This document shows, piece after piece, positions 44,883 to 54,671 of a stretch of DNA of 64,000 bases; within the stretch, counting starts at the first letter, position 1; every line of letters begins with the position of its first letter. Position numbers and translations under genes: made by a program. Under the pieces are notes generated by a model, which saw nothing but the letters and a program-made list of their open reading frames with translations, did not search any database and was not told where the DNA came from. The DNA comes from Natrinema marinum. GTDB taxonomy: Archaea > Halobacteriota > Halobacteria > Halobacteriales > Natrialbaceae. The DNA lies in NCBI RefSeq assembly GCF_024296685.1, contig NZ_CP100763.1:186001-250000 (forward strand), in the 5' to 3' direction.

Positions 44883-45710
44883 TTACGTCGCGGGCAGTCC
44901 GTCGAGGAATTTCGCCGCGGCGGCGTTGAACGCGTCTGGCCGATCTTGGTTGACGAGGTGGCCGGAGTCGGACAACTCCAGCCGGTCGCCGTGGGTCACG
45001 GCCGTGACGATCTGTTGGCCCTGGCGCTTGACCAGCGGAGCTTCCTGCTCGCCGTGAACCACGAACGTCGGCGTTTCGACGTCGGTCAGTTCGGGCGGGT
45101 CGTACCGGTAGAGCGCGTCGAAGATCTTCCGGAACTCGGTCGCCGGAATGTCGCCGACGTCGGCGATCGCATCGGCTCTGACTTCGGGGTCGACCGACAG
45201 CCACCGCTCGCCGGTCGTCGCCTGAATCGAATACAGCATCGACTGGAACGTCCCCGTCGTCCCCGTCAGCGACAGCGACGCGGTCAGTGCCGGTACCGGC
45301 GACCAGAGGGGTTTCAGCCCCGGCGGCATATCGATCGGTGGCATCGATCGGACTGCACCGCCCATGATCGCGCCAGTCGCACCGTCGGGGTGGCGGTCTA
45401 AGTACTCCTGGACGACCATCGAGCCGAGCGAGAGCCCACAGAGGGCCGGCCGTTCGATCTCGAGATCGGCCAGCAGCGCCTCGAGATCGTCCGTAAAGAG
45501 TTCGATCGAGTACTGGTCGGGGTCGGTCGCGCCGGTCTCGCCGTGGCCGCGAACGTCGAGGGTGACGACCCGATAGTCGTCGGCGAAGTGCTCGACTTGG
45601 GGCCGCCAGGCCTCGCCGTTCATCCACCCGCCGTGGACGAACACCAGCGGGGAGCCGTCGCCGGTCGTCTCGTAGTAGATGGAACCGTCCTCGAGCGCGA
45701 GTTCTGCCAT
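44883..45710 (-). CDS. alpha/beta hydrolase (Ser nucleophile)
   Basis: 275 residues from ATG 45710 (MAELALEDGS). 'FVHGGWMNGEAWRPQ' oxyanion loop, elbow 'CGLSLGSMVVQ' (nucleophile Ser), acid loop 'FVVHGEQEAPL', and His in 'ELSDSGHLVNQDRP'. Substrate not predictable. Monocistronic. Confidence 0.85.
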   Translation of the reverse strand: MAELALEDGSIYYETTGDGSPLVFVHGGWMNGEAWRPQVEHFADDYRVVTLDVRGHGETGATDPDQYSIELFTDDLEALLADLEIERPALCGLSLGSMVVQEYLDRHPDGATGAIMGGAVRSMPPIDMPPGLKPLWSPVPALTASLSLTGTTGTFQSMLYSIQATTGERWLSVDPEVRADAIADVGDIPATEFRKIFDALYRYDPPELTDVETPTFVVHGEQEAPLVKRQGQQIVTAVTHGDRLELSDSGHLVNQDRPDAFNAAAAKFLDGLPAT

Positions 45711-45799
45711 GCTCACTCTCTGGGTCCGATCGCTCTTAGAACGAGTGGTTGCGTTGGCGCGGCCTGAGAACCCGAGACGAGCGCGTCGGAGATCCCGTT

Positions 45800-47350
45800 T
45801 CAGCGCTCGCTTTCCGCGTCGGCCCCAAGCCAGCGGTCCCAGGCCGAGTCGAACTCGGATTCGTCTTCGGTGATGCGGTCCCAGGCTGCCAGGCCGCGTT
45901 CCTCCCGCGAGCCCGGAATCGTGTTATCGAGGACGAGCGCCGCGAGTCCGCCGACGGCCATCCCAGTCGAGCCGATGATGTAGATCGTGTCGACGACGGC
46001 CTGTGCGGCGGCTTCGAGCGCGGGCGAAGCGGAAATACTCGCGAACCCCACGGCCTCGCGGAACGCGATCGTGCTCTCGAAGTTGCCCATGTACGCCGGG
46101 ATCGCCAGCCCGACGAACAGCGCGAAGCCGACGACGAAGGTGTTTCTCGAGGAGTCGAGATCGACGTGGCGCAGGTTCGAGATGCCGACGGCGACGATCT
46201 GGCCGAACATGGCGATGAAGAGGCCGCCGACGATCGGGTCGGGAATCGTGGCGATCAACTGGCCGAAGTAGCCGACGAAGCCGACGAACAGCATGACGAC
46301 GGCACCGAGCTGAACGACGTATCGGGAGGCGACGCCGGTCAGTCCGATCGCGCCGATGTTCTCGGAGTACGACGTGGAACCGCCGGTTCCCATGATCCCC
46401 GCGAAGACGTTCATCAGCCCTTCCATTCCGATGCCGTGGTTGATCCGCTTCTCGCTGGGCGCGCCCGATCCCGAGAGGTTCGCCACCGCGTAGTAGTCGC
46501 CGATACTCTCGACGATCGAGGCGAGCACGCCGGCGAACATCCCGATGATGAACGCCGTCGTCACCTGCGGGGTTCCCCACTGGAAGGGGTAGATCGGAAG
46601 CAGTAGCCGGCTACTCGCGACGGCCCCCAGGTCGACGTAGCCCGGATGGTCCACGCCGATCACGCCGAACACCGACAGCGCGGCGGCGACGACCCAGGCG
46701 ATCACGAGCGCCAGGATCACGGGATAGAGCCGGAACGCCTTGTGTCGAACGTCGAGATACTGCGAGAACAGCAGAATGAGACCGAGCGTCAGTCCAAGCA
46801 GCCACCAGCTCTGGTTCGACGCGGTGATCTGGGGCGCGCTGAACAGCGAGAGCCCGATCAGCGCGATCGTCGGTGCGATGACGATCGGCGAGAGGAACCG
46901 GCGCAGTCTCCCGACCAGTCCGAAGTAGCCCATCGCGACCTCGACGAGCGAGGCGACGATGATCGCCCCCTGTAGTTGTAGTAACGCGGCTTCCCAACTC
47001 GGCTGTCCGGAGACGCTGCCGGCGGTCACGACGCCGACGATCGCCAGCGCGGGTGCGAGCATGGAGAACGGCGCGCCCTGCACGATCGGGTACCGATTCC
47101 CGAAGGTGGTCTGCGCGAGCGTGGCTATCCCCGAGACGACGAAGAACGTCCCGACGAACCGTGCGGTCACGTCGCCCGGCATCCCCATCGCCCCCGCGAG
47201 GATCAGCGGCACCGCGATGTTTGCGCCGACCATCGTCAGATAGTGCTGGACGCCCAGCACGACCGATTCCCCGAGCGGCGGTCGCTCGTCGATTCCGTAC
47301 TCGATATCGTCGCCGACGGTTCCATCGGCGGTTGACTCGTTCCCCGTCAT
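45800..47350 (-). CDS. uracil-xanthine permease (NCS2 family)
   Basis: 516 residues from ATG 47350 (MTGNESTADG). About 12-14 TM helices with 'LGVQHYLTMVGANIAVPLIL' (TM1), 'GTGGSTSYSENIGAIGLTGV' (the TM8 loop that holds the substrate Glu in SYSENIG) and 'GGLFIAMFGQIVAVGISNL'. Imports nucleobases with protons. An in-frame start far upstream (47566) would add ~70 residues of basic random-looking protein. Confidence 0.9.
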   Translation of the reverse strand: MTGNESTADGTVGDDIEYGIDERPPLGESVVLGVQHYLTMVGANIAVPLILAGAMGMPGDVTARFVGTFFVVSGIATLAQTTFGNRYPIVQGAPFSMLAPALAIVGVVTAGSVSGQPSWEAALLQLQGAIIVASLVEVAMGYFGLVGRLRRFLSPIVIAPTIALIGLSLFSAPQITASNQSWWLLGLTLGLILLFSQYLDVRHKAFRLYPVILALVIAWVVAAALSVFGVIGVDHPGYVDLGAVASSRLLLPIYPFQWGTPQVTTAFIIGMFAGVLASIVESIGDYYAVANLSGSGAPSEKRINHGIGMEGLMNVFAGIMGTGGSTSYSENIGAIGLTGVASRYVVQLGAVVMLFVGFVGYFGQLIATIPDPIVGGLFIAMFGQIVAVGISNLRHVDLDSSRNTFVVGFALFVGLAIPAYMGNFESTIAFREAVGFASISASPALEAAAQAVVDTIYIIGSTGMAVGGLAALVLDNTIPGSREERGLAAWDRITEDESEFDSAWDRWLGADAESER

Positions 47351-47458
47351 CGATTCTCGTCGGATAACGGCAGAGGTCTCGCATAGGGGTGTTGATCCGC
47401 GGTCGGCGAACTGTTCGGCCGGCTGTCTCGTTGACTCCCCTCGAGCGAGCCGCTCAGA

Positions 47459-47563
47459 AGGGGACGGACCAGACGTGTCCGCAGTCCTCGCACTCGAAGG
47501 TCTTCTCGAGGCCGGCCTCGAGCAGTGCGCGCTCGATCGGTTTCGACGCCGGATGCGGTCAGG
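47459..47563 (-). pseudogene. zinc-ribbon C-terminus without a start
   Basis: The minus strand reads 'KTFECEDCGHVWSVPF' and a stop, a small zinc-ribbon end with one CxxC. The frame closes upstream after ~34 codons with no initiation codon. Another frame upstream offers a GTG start at 47595. A frameshifted small gene or a remnant is likely. Confidence 0.3.
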
Positions 47564-47680
47564 CACTCCGGACGCCTGATACGACTCACTGTCACACCCG
47601 GCGCAATCGAGCGCCGTAAATCGACCGCTCCGTGAGCCGTCGGCCCCTCTGATTCGACCGAGACCTCGCTTCTGACGGCG

Positions 47681-49903
47681 CTACGGCCGTTCTTCGGTCG
47701 CCGCGCGTTCGGCGGCGATCCGCACCGTCTCTGCCGACAGCGACTCGAGGGCGACCAGTTCGCCCTCGGTCACGCTGGCGACCAGTTCCGAGAGGCCCGC
47801 GCGAGAGTCGTCGCCGGCGTCGACGACCACCACCCGCGCGTCGTCGGTCGCGAGCGCTCGAGCGGCCCGTCGCGTCGCGTCCGTCGGACTCCCGTCGGCG
47901 ACGTTGGCCCGTCCGTCGGTGACGAGGACGACGACCGATGCGTCGGTATCGGCTCGTTCGATGACTCGCCGCGCGGTCTCGAGCCCCGCGGGAAGCGGCG
48001 TTCGATCACCCGACGGGAGGTCCTTGAGGTGGCGGGCGGCCAGCGAGACGCTGTCGGTCGGGGGCAGCAACACGTCGGCGTCTTCGCCGGCGAACGCGAC
48101 GAAGGCGACCTGATCCCGGTGTTCGTAGCTCTCACGCAGCAACTCGAGGACGACGCCCTTCGCGGCCCGCATCGCCGGCCGCATCGAGGCGCTGGCGTCG
48201 ACGGCGAAGACGATCGTCACCGAGGTCTCGCCCGTTCGCACGGACTGGCGGAGGTCCCGTTTCTCGACCCGAGACTCGCCGCGGGCCGCGGCCGATCGGA
48301 CCGACGCCGCGGCGTCGATCGGCCCCTCGCCGGACGCGGGCTCGGTGCGGACGCGAGCGCCTCGGTTGTCGACGCTCGGGGCGGTGCCCGCTCGCGATCC
48401 CGTCGCCGCCGTTCCGTCGCCGCGCTCGACCGTCGCGGCCTCGAGATCGGGTGCCCGCGCCTCGCCGATCTCGGCCCGCTGCTGGCCGGGGACCAGCGGC
48501 TCGGCGGTTTCGTCCTCCGCGTCGTCTGGCGACTCGTCCGATTCTGACTCCGAATCGGAGTCGCGGCCGCTCGAGTCGTCGGACCTTCCGTCACCGGTTT
48601 CCGCGGACGACTGGTTCGTCGAGGCCGGTCGCTCGCCGTCCTCCGGTCGCCGTTCGGAGCTACCCTCGTCACCGTTCCTGCCGTCGGAATCGTCGTCGGC
48701 GTCGTCCCCGCTCGAGCCGCCGTCCTCGTTCTCAGCTCCCTCGTCGCGCTCTCCCTCGCGATCACCGGATTCGTCGTCGCCCGAGTCGGAGTCGACTTCC
48801 TCGTCGCCGTCTCCCTCGTCCGCGTCGCTCTCGTTGGATTCCCCCTCGCCGTCGGCGTCGTCCGGCGCTTCTCCGTCGAACCGGTCCTCGAGCAGGTCGT
48901 CCAGGTCCGGTTCGTCCTCGAACGGCGTGCTCCGGAGGCGATGGGGGAGCGCGTACGTCGCGGCCTCGTGGATATCGGACTCGATGACCGTCTCGCGGCC
49001 CTCGAGCGCGGCCAGCGTCATCGCCGTTCGGGCGGTCGCCACGTCGCCGCGGTGGCCGTCGACGCCGGCCTCGAGACAGAGGCGGGCGATCTCTGCTTTG
49101 AACTCGGTCGGGAGCGAGACGCTCGAGAGGCGCTCGCGGGCCGCGGCCAGCTCGTCGCGCAGGGCCGCTACGTCGTCGGCATACGCCGCTTTCGGGTCCG
49201 TCTCGCCGCCGTCGGCCTCGAGCGCGCGGTCGATGATCTCGACGCGGTCGTCGATCTCGCGACAGCCCTCGACGGTGGCCTGCAGGGCGAAGCGGTCCCG
49301 CAACTGTGGTCGGAGGTCGCCCTCCTCGGGGTTCATCGTCCCGATCAGCGTGAAGTCCGCGGGATGGGAGACGCTGATCCCGTCGCGCTCGACGGTGTTG
49401 ACACCGCTGGCTGCCGCGTCGAGCACGACGTCCACGAGGTGGTCGTCGAGCAAGTTGACCTCGTCGACGTAGAGGATGCCCCGATGGGCGCGAGCCAACA
49501 GGCCGGGATCGAAGTCGGCCGCACCGGCCAGCGCGTCCTCGACCGAGAGGGTGCCGACGACGCGGTCTCGAGTCGCGCCGAGCGGGAGCGTGACGAGGGG
49601 GACCGGCCGCGTTTCGACCGGCAGATCGTCGGGTTCGCGGTCGCGACAGTCCGCACACTGCAGGTCGGGGTCGTCCGGCGAACAGCCGTACGGGCAGTCG
49701 GCGACGGCCCGCTGCTCGGGCAGGAGCTCGACGAGCGCTCGGACGGCGGTCGACTTCGCGGTCCCCTTCTCGCCGACGATCAGCGCCCCGTCGAGGCCGT
49801 CGTTGGCCGCGACGGTCAGCAACACTCGCTTCAGATCGTCCTGTCCGACGATCGCCGGAAAGGGGAGTGACGACAGCTTTTTGGCCCCGGCGTTTGCAAC
49901 CAT
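47681..49903 (-). CDS. cobalt/magnesium chelatase ChlI-ChlD fusion (AAA+ and VWA)
   Basis: 740 residues from ATG 49903 (MVANAGAKKLS). The N-terminal AAA+ domain has Walker A 'IVGEKGTAKSTAVRAL' and Walker B 'RGILYVDEVNLL', with a Cys cluster 'CPYGCSPDDPDLQCADCRD'. Residues ~335-500 are an acidic Ser/Asp/Glu linker with Pro, and the C-terminal VWA domain has MIDAS 'VFAVDASASM' and 'TDGRANVADG'. In haloarchaea this protein partners with CobN as the motor of the cobaltochelatase. It is divergent from cobN, 34 bp apart. Confidence 0.92.
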   Translation of the reverse strand: MVANAGAKKLSSLPFPAIVGQDDLKRVLLTVAANDGLDGALIVGEKGTAKSTAVRALVELLPEQRAVADCPYGCSPDDPDLQCADCRDREPDDLPVETRPVPLVTLPLGATRDRVVGTLSVEDALAGAADFDPGLLARAHRGILYVDEVNLLDDHLVDVVLDAAASGVNTVERDGISVSHPADFTLIGTMNPEEGDLRPQLRDRFALQATVEGCREIDDRVEIIDRALEADGGETDPKAAYADDVAALRDELAAARERLSSVSLPTEFKAEIARLCLEAGVDGHRGDVATARTAMTLAALEGRETVIESDIHEAATYALPHRLRSTPFEDEPDLDDLLEDRFDGEAPDDADGEGESNESDADEGDGDEEVDSDSGDDESGDREGERDEGAENEDGGSSGDDADDDSDGRNGDEGSSERRPEDGERPASTNQSSAETGDGRSDDSSGRDSDSESESDESPDDAEDETAEPLVPGQQRAEIGEARAPDLEAATVERGDGTAATGSRAGTAPSVDNRGARVRTEPASGEGPIDAAASVRSAAARGESRVEKRDLRQSVRTGETSVTIVFAVDASASMRPAMRAAKGVVLELLRESYEHRDQVAFVAFAGEDADVLLPPTDSVSLAARHLKDLPSGDRTPLPAGLETARRVIERADTDASVVVLVTDGRANVADGSPTDATRRAARALATDDARVVVVDAGDDSRAGLSELVASVTEGELVALESLSAETVRIAAERAATEERP

Positions 49904-49937
49904 ACTTGAGCTAATACAATAGAGGTTTAAAAACGCG
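49904..49937. promoter_or_regulatory. 34-bp divergent promoter between chelatase and cobN genes
   Basis: Both genes start within this gap with no leader. On the minus strand TTTTTAAACC (about 49924-49933) is centred ~26 bp before ATG 49903, ideal for a TATA box of the chelatase gene. For cobN the equivalent position holds only the weaker TAATACAATA. The two promoters must overlap, so transcription of one may affect the other. Confidence 0.5.
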
Positions 49938-52900
49938 ATGACACGCATCGGTATTTACACCGCGACGGAGAACGAACTCGGCTCGATCGGGCAGGCGGCC
50001 GACCGCCTCGAGGGGGTCGAACTGGTCGTCCGCTCGGAGAGCGACCTCGCCGAGGAGGCCGACATCGAGGAGTTCGTCGAGGAATTGCGCGACGCCGCGG
50101 CAGCGATCTTCTGGCTGCACGGGGCCGAAGACAGCATGCCGGGCTACGACTACGCGACGGGCGCGCTCGAGGACGCCGGCGTCCCGCTGATCGTCAAGGC
50201 GACCGGTGACGCCTTCGCCGTCGAGGACACGACGGTATCGACGGACCATCGCGATCAGGTCTACGACTACCTCGAGAAAGGCGGGACGATCAACGTCGCG
50301 AACCTGTGTCGGTTCCTCGCCGCCGAGTACGAGGGCCGGGACCTCGAGTACGACGAGCCCGCGGAACTTCCCACGGAGGGAGTCTACCACCCCGATCATC
50401 CGGGGATCGAGTACGAGGATCTGCTCGCGACCCACGACCCCGACAGGCCGACGGTCGCGATCTGGTTCTACGAATCACACTGGACCCACGAGAACACCCG
50501 CTACGTCGATGCGCAGGTCCGGGCGCTCGAGGAGCAGGGAGCGAACGCACTGCCGATCTTCTGTAATCCGGCGACCGATACGGACGAACAGGAAGACGCC
50601 GAGTGGGTGACGGACAACTGGCTGCTTGACGGCGAGGCGTCTCCGACGCCTCGAGGAGGCGGTGAAACCGCCGACGCCAGGAATCCGGTGGTCGACGCCG
50701 TGCTTTCGTCCTTTATGTTCTCGCTCTCGATGGACGAGCGCGGCCGCAGCGCCGACGACGAGGGCAGTTCCGCGGAAGACGTCTTCCTCGACCGCCTCGG
50801 GGTCCCCGTCCTGCAGACGATCACGACGATGCGCTCGCGATCGCGCTACGAGTCCAGCGACACGGGTGTGATGGGTTTCGAACTCGCCCTCTCCGTGGCG
50901 CTCCCGGAGTTCGACGGCAACGTCATCACGCACCCGATCTCGGGCAAGGAGCGCACCGACGACGAGGCCGGCATCGGCTCCGCGCCGAAACACCACTTCC
51001 CGATGGAAGACCGGATCGACCACGCCACGCGGCTGGCGGTCAACTGGGCCGAGCTTCGGCACACGCCGAACGAGGAGAAGCGGGTCGCCGTCGTCCTCCA
51101 CAACTACCCGCCGAGCGACGACGGGATCGGCACCGCGTTCGGCCTCGATTCCCCCGAGTCGACCGTCAACCTGCTCTCCGAACTCGACGCTCGAGGGTAC
51201 GATGTAGGCGACGACATGCCGGACAGCGGGCAGTCCCTGGTGGAGAAACTCACTGCCCAACTCACGCTCGAGGACCGCTGGGTCGCCCCCGAGGACGTTC
51301 GCGACCTCTCGGTCGACGTGGTGTCGCCGGAGACCTACGCGGACTGGTTCGGCGAGGCCGACGAGCGCTTCCAGGAGAACGTGGTCGAGGAGTGGGGCGA
51401 GGTCCCCGATCGGCCGTTCGCGATTCCGGGCGTCGAGTTCGGCAACGTCCTCGTAACGGTTCAGCCCCCCCGCGGGTTCGGGATGGACCCCTCGAAGGTC
51501 TACCACGATTCTGACCTGCAGCCGCCACACGACTACTTCGCCTTCTACGGCTGGCTGCGGAATACGTTCGAGACCGACGCTGTCGTCCACCTCGGCACCC
51601 ACGGCAGCCTCGAGTGGCTCCCCGGGAAGACGGTCGGGCTGAACGGCGAGAGCGCGCCCGACCAGTTGATCGACGATATTCCGAACGTCTACCCCTACAT
51701 CGTGAACAACCCCGGTGAGGGGACGCAGGCCAAGCGCCGCTCCTACGCCGCTATCGTCGACTACCTGACGCCCGTCATGCGAAACGCCGGCACCTACGAC
51801 GAGCTCTCGGAACTCGAGGAACTGGCCAACCAGTACCGCGAGGCCGGCATGGAAGACGCCCGAAGCGACGACGGCGAGCACCTCGAGACGCTGATCCGCG
51901 AGACAGTCGAGGAACTCGATCTCGCCGTCGAACTCGGGGTTTCGGGGACCGTAGACGAGAAGGCAGATGTCCGCGGGCCAGAGGAAGCGGGGTCGACGCT
52001 GGCGGAGGGCGAGGTCGCCGGTGACGACCTCGAGATCGACGAGCTGGTCGAGCGCGTCCACGAATACCTCACGGACGTGAAGACGACCCAGATCCGGCTC
52101 GGACTGCACACCATGTCCGAGCCGCCGGCCGACGAGCGCCTCGTGGAGTACCTCGTCGCGCTGACCCGCCTCGAGAACCCCGGCGCACCGAGCCTGCGCG
52201 AGAGCGTGGCCGGCGCACTGGGCGTCGACTACGAAAAGATGCTGAACGCGCCCGGGGAGTACGACGCGGCCCTCGGGATGACCTACGCCGAGGCCGCAGA
52301 CGAAGTCTACGAGACTAGCGTCGACCTGCTCGAGACGCTCGCCGAACACGACTTCGACGTACCTGAATCGGAGCGCGAAGCCGGTCCAGACGATGAGGTC
52401 AATATGAACCTGCTCGTGGTCGACCTCGAGACGATCGGCGACGCGCGAGCGAAGTCGGGCGCACACGACGACCTGCGGGAGGTCTTGGCGTACATCTGCG
52501 AGGAGGCCCAGCCCCGCGTGCAGGGGGCCGAAGACGAGATCCCGCGCACCGCGGATGCCCTCTCGGGCGAGTACGTCCCGCCCGGCGGCTCCGGTGCGCC
52601 GACCCGTGGCGGCGTCGACCTGCTGCCGACCGCGCGGAACTTCTACACGCTTGACCCGCGGAAGGTGCCCGCGAAGGCCGCCTGGCAGGTCGGGAGCGAA
52701 GTCGCGGAGGGCGTGCTCGAGCGCCACCACGACGAAAACGGCGGGTACCCCGAGGAGATCGGCGTGGTCGCCTGGGGGACCCCGACCGTGCGCACCCGCG
52801 GCGAGACCATCGCGCAGGTGCTCGCGATGATGGGCGTCGAGCCCCAGTGGACCGACGCCGGCCGAATCGACGACGTCGAGCCGATCCCGCTCGAGGAACT

Positions 52901-53870
52901 CGATCGGCCGCGGATCGACGTGACGACCCGCGTCTCGGGACTGTTCCGCGACGCCTTCCCGGCCGCGACGGGGGTCATCCACGACGCCGTCGACGCCGTC
53001 GTCGACCTCGACGAACCGCACGAGATGAACTACGTGAAGAAACACGTCGAGGAAGAGCAGGCGGAACTCGAAGAGGAGGAGGGGCTCGACGAATCGGATG
53101 CACGAAAAGCGGCGAAACACCGCGTCTTCACGACTCGCCCCGGCGGCTACGGTGCCGGGACGAACAAGGCCGTCGACGAGGGCAACTGGGACGACCGTTC
53201 CGATCTCGCCTCCGTCTACGTCCAGTGGGGTGGCTACGCGATGGGGTCGAGAGGCCGCGTTTCGGACGCCCACGACGCGTTCGAGCGCCGCCTCTCGAGC
53301 GTCGACGCGACGGTCAAACTCGAGGACACGATGGAGCAAGACGAGTTCGACTCCTCGGACTGGTATGCCTTCCACGGCGGCTTCATCTCCGCCGTCTCGG
53401 AGATCTCGGGCGAGGAGCCCGCCTCCTACGTCGGCGACTCTTCCGATCCCGACAACGTCGACGTCTACACCAACGAGGAAAAGGTCCGCAAGGCGATGCG
53501 TTCTCGGGTCCTGAATCCGGACTGGCTCGAGTCCATGGAGGACCACGGCTACAAGGGCGCGGGCGACCTCTCGACGACGGTCGACGTGACGCTCGGCTGG
53601 GACGCGACGACCGGCGTCGTCAGCGACACCCTCTGGGAGGAAGTCGCCGAGAAGTTCGCCTTCGACGACGCTCGTCAAGAATGGATGCGCGACGTGAACC
53701 CGTGGGCGCTCGAGTCCATCACGGACACCTTACTCGAGGCGATCGAGCGCGATCTGTGGGATGCCGACGACGAGACGGTCGACCGGTTGCGCGACCTGAA
53801 CCTCGAGGTCGAGGGCGATCTGGAAGCGCGGACGACCAACGAGGCCGTGGGGGTAGCGAACGATGACTAA
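49938..53870 (+). CDS. cobN: cobaltochelatase large subunit CobN
   Basis: The 1310-residue protein has the usual CobN/ChlH length. Motifs include 'VHLGTHGSLEWLPGKTVGL', 'YPYIVNNPGEGTQAKRRSYA' and 'GGIDV'-like segments later. It inserts cobalt into the corrin ring with the ATPase partner encoded at 47681. Inside codons ~233-245, two perfect hairpins (50634-50652 and 50658-50672) encode a Gly/Arg/Thr-rich insertion. The stop overlaps the 20-codon ORF by ATGA. Confidence 0.97.
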   Translation: MTRIGIYTATENELGSIGQAADRLEGVELVVRSESDLAEEADIEEFVEELRDAAAAIFWLHGAEDSMPGYDYATGALEDAGVPLIVKATGDAFAVEDTTVSTDHRDQVYDYLEKGGTINVANLCRFLAAEYEGRDLEYDEPAELPTEGVYHPDHPGIEYEDLLATHDPDRPTVAIWFYESHWTHENTRYVDAQVRALEEQGANALPIFCNPATDTDEQEDAEWVTDNWLLDGEASPTPRGGGETADARNPVVDAVLSSFMFSLSMDERGRSADDEGSSAEDVFLDRLGVPVLQTITTMRSRSRYESSDTGVMGFELALSVALPEFDGNVITHPISGKERTDDEAGIGSAPKHHFPMEDRIDHATRLAVNWAELRHTPNEEKRVAVVLHNYPPSDDGIGTAFGLDSPESTVNLLSELDARGYDVGDDMPDSGQSLVEKLTAQLTLEDRWVAPEDVRDLSVDVVSPETYADWFGEADERFQENVVEEWGEVPDRPFAIPGVEFGNVLVTVQPPRGFGMDPSKVYHDSDLQPPHDYFAFYGWLRNTFETDAVVHLGTHGSLEWLPGKTVGLNGESAPDQLIDDIPNVYPYIVNNPGEGTQAKRRSYAAIVDYLTPVMRNAGTYDELSELEELANQYREAGMEDARSDDGEHLETLIRETVEELDLAVELGVSGTVDEKADVRGPEEAGSTLAEGEVAGDDLEIDELVERVHEYLTDVKTTQIRLGLHTMSEPPADERLVEYLVALTRLENPGAPSLRESVAGALGVDYEKMLNAPGEYDAALGMTYAEAADEVYETSVDLLETLAEHDFDVPESEREAGPDDEVNMNLLVVDLETIGDARAKSGAHDDLREVLAYICEEAQPRVQGAEDEIPRTADALSGEYVPPGGSGAPTRGGVDLLPTARNFYTLDPRKVPAKAAWQVGSEVAEGVLERHHDENGGYPEEIGVVAWGTPTVRTRGETIAQVLAMMGVEPQWTDAGRIDDVEPIPLEELDRPRIDVTTRVSGLFRDAFPAATGVIHDAVDAVVDLDEPHEMNYVKKHVEEEQAELEEEEGLDESDARKAAKHRVFTTRPGGYGAGTNKAVDEGNWDDRSDLASVYVQWGGYAMGSRGRVSDAHDAFERRLSSVDATVKLEDTMEQDEFDSSDWYAFHGGFISAVSEISGEEPASYVGDSSDPDNVDVYTNEEKVRKAMRSRVLNPDWLESMEDHGYKGAGDLSTTVDVTLGWDATTGVVSDTLWEEVAEKFAFDDARQEWMRDVNPWALESITDTLLEAIERDLWDADDETVDRLRDLNLEVEGDLEARTTNEAVGVANDD

Positions 53871-53925
53871 CGACGGTGTTCGACCGACGAGCGATACGCG
53901 GGCCGCGGAGGGTGATTGCCAATGA
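53863..53925 (+). CDS. 20-residue micro-ORF linking cobN and cbiC
   Basis: It starts inside the cobN stop (ATGACTAA) and its stop overlaps the cbiC start (AATGAG), so it overlaps both genes. The peptide MTNDGVRPTSDTRAAEGDCQ looks unstructured. The layout suggests its role is coupling of translation; the peptide itself may not matter. Confidence 0.5.
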   Translation: MTNDGVRPTSDTRAAEGDCQ

Positions 53926-54671
53926 GTGACAGTCAAGAATTCGAGAACGAATACGTCGATCTGGGAGCAACGACGCAGAACGCGATGGACATCGCGGAGA
54001 CGAGCATGGACATCGTCCGGCAGTTCACGCCGGACGAGACGCTCGCCGACCGGATCCGACAGAAGTCCGTCCACTCGATGGGCGACATCGAGTTCCAGCA
54101 CCTGATCGAGTTCACCGGCGGCGACGCGGTCGGCGACGACGAAGACGCGCCGGTCCGGGCCGGCGCGCGGGCTGTACTCGAGGACGCCGACATCATCACG
54201 GACATCACGATGGTGAAAGCCGGCGTCACGGGGCGGGGCCACGACTGCGAGGTCTCGAAGGCCATCGGCCACGGGAAGGAACTCGCCGAGGAGACGGGGA
54301 TGACCCGGACCGCGGCGGCGATGCTCGAGCTCGACAAGGCCGACGCCTTCGACGGGTCGATCGTGACGATCGGCAACGCGCCGACGGCGGCGCTGGCGCT
54401 GGCCGACTGTATCGAGCAGGGGACCCGGCCGGCGGTCGTCGTCGCTAACCCCGTCGGCTTCGTCAAGGCCGAGGAGAGTCGCGGGCGCATCCGCGAGGTC
54501 AGCGAGGCGTATGGCGTCCCCGCGATCACGCACGTCGGCCGGCGGGGCGGGAGCGGGCTCGCCGCCGCGCTGACGAACGAACTGATCCACGTCGCGACGG
54601 ACGTTCGAACCGACGAACTCGACCTCGAGATCGACGCCGAGACGCGGGCCGCGGACGGCCGGAACCGATGA
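53922..54671 (+). CDS. cbiC: precorrin-8X methylmutase (CbiC/CobH)
   Basis: 249 residues. The catalytic His is in 'QKSVHSMGDIEFQ'; 'VGRRGGSGLAAALTNE' near the end is family-typical. It moves the methyl group from C11 to C12 to give hydrogenobyrinate/cobyrinate. The start overlaps the micro-ORF and the end overlaps cbiE by 4 bp. Confidence 0.96.
   Translation: MSDSQEFENEYVDLGATTQNAMDIAETSMDIVRQFTPDETLADRIRQKSVHSMGDIEFQHLIEFTGGDAVGDDEDAPVRAGARAVLEDADIITDITMVKAGVTGRGHDCEVSKAIGHGKELAEETGMTRTAAAMLELDKADAFDGSIVTIGNAPTAALALADCIEQGTRPAVVVANPVGFVKAEESRGRIREVSEAYGVPAITHVGRRGGSGLAAALTNELIHVATDVRTDELDLEIDAETRAADGRNR

Noticed and set aside
50475-53678. 1067-codon ORF antisense to cobN
   Set aside because: A high-GC shadow of cobN; it mirrors the codon pattern and has no recognisable domain.
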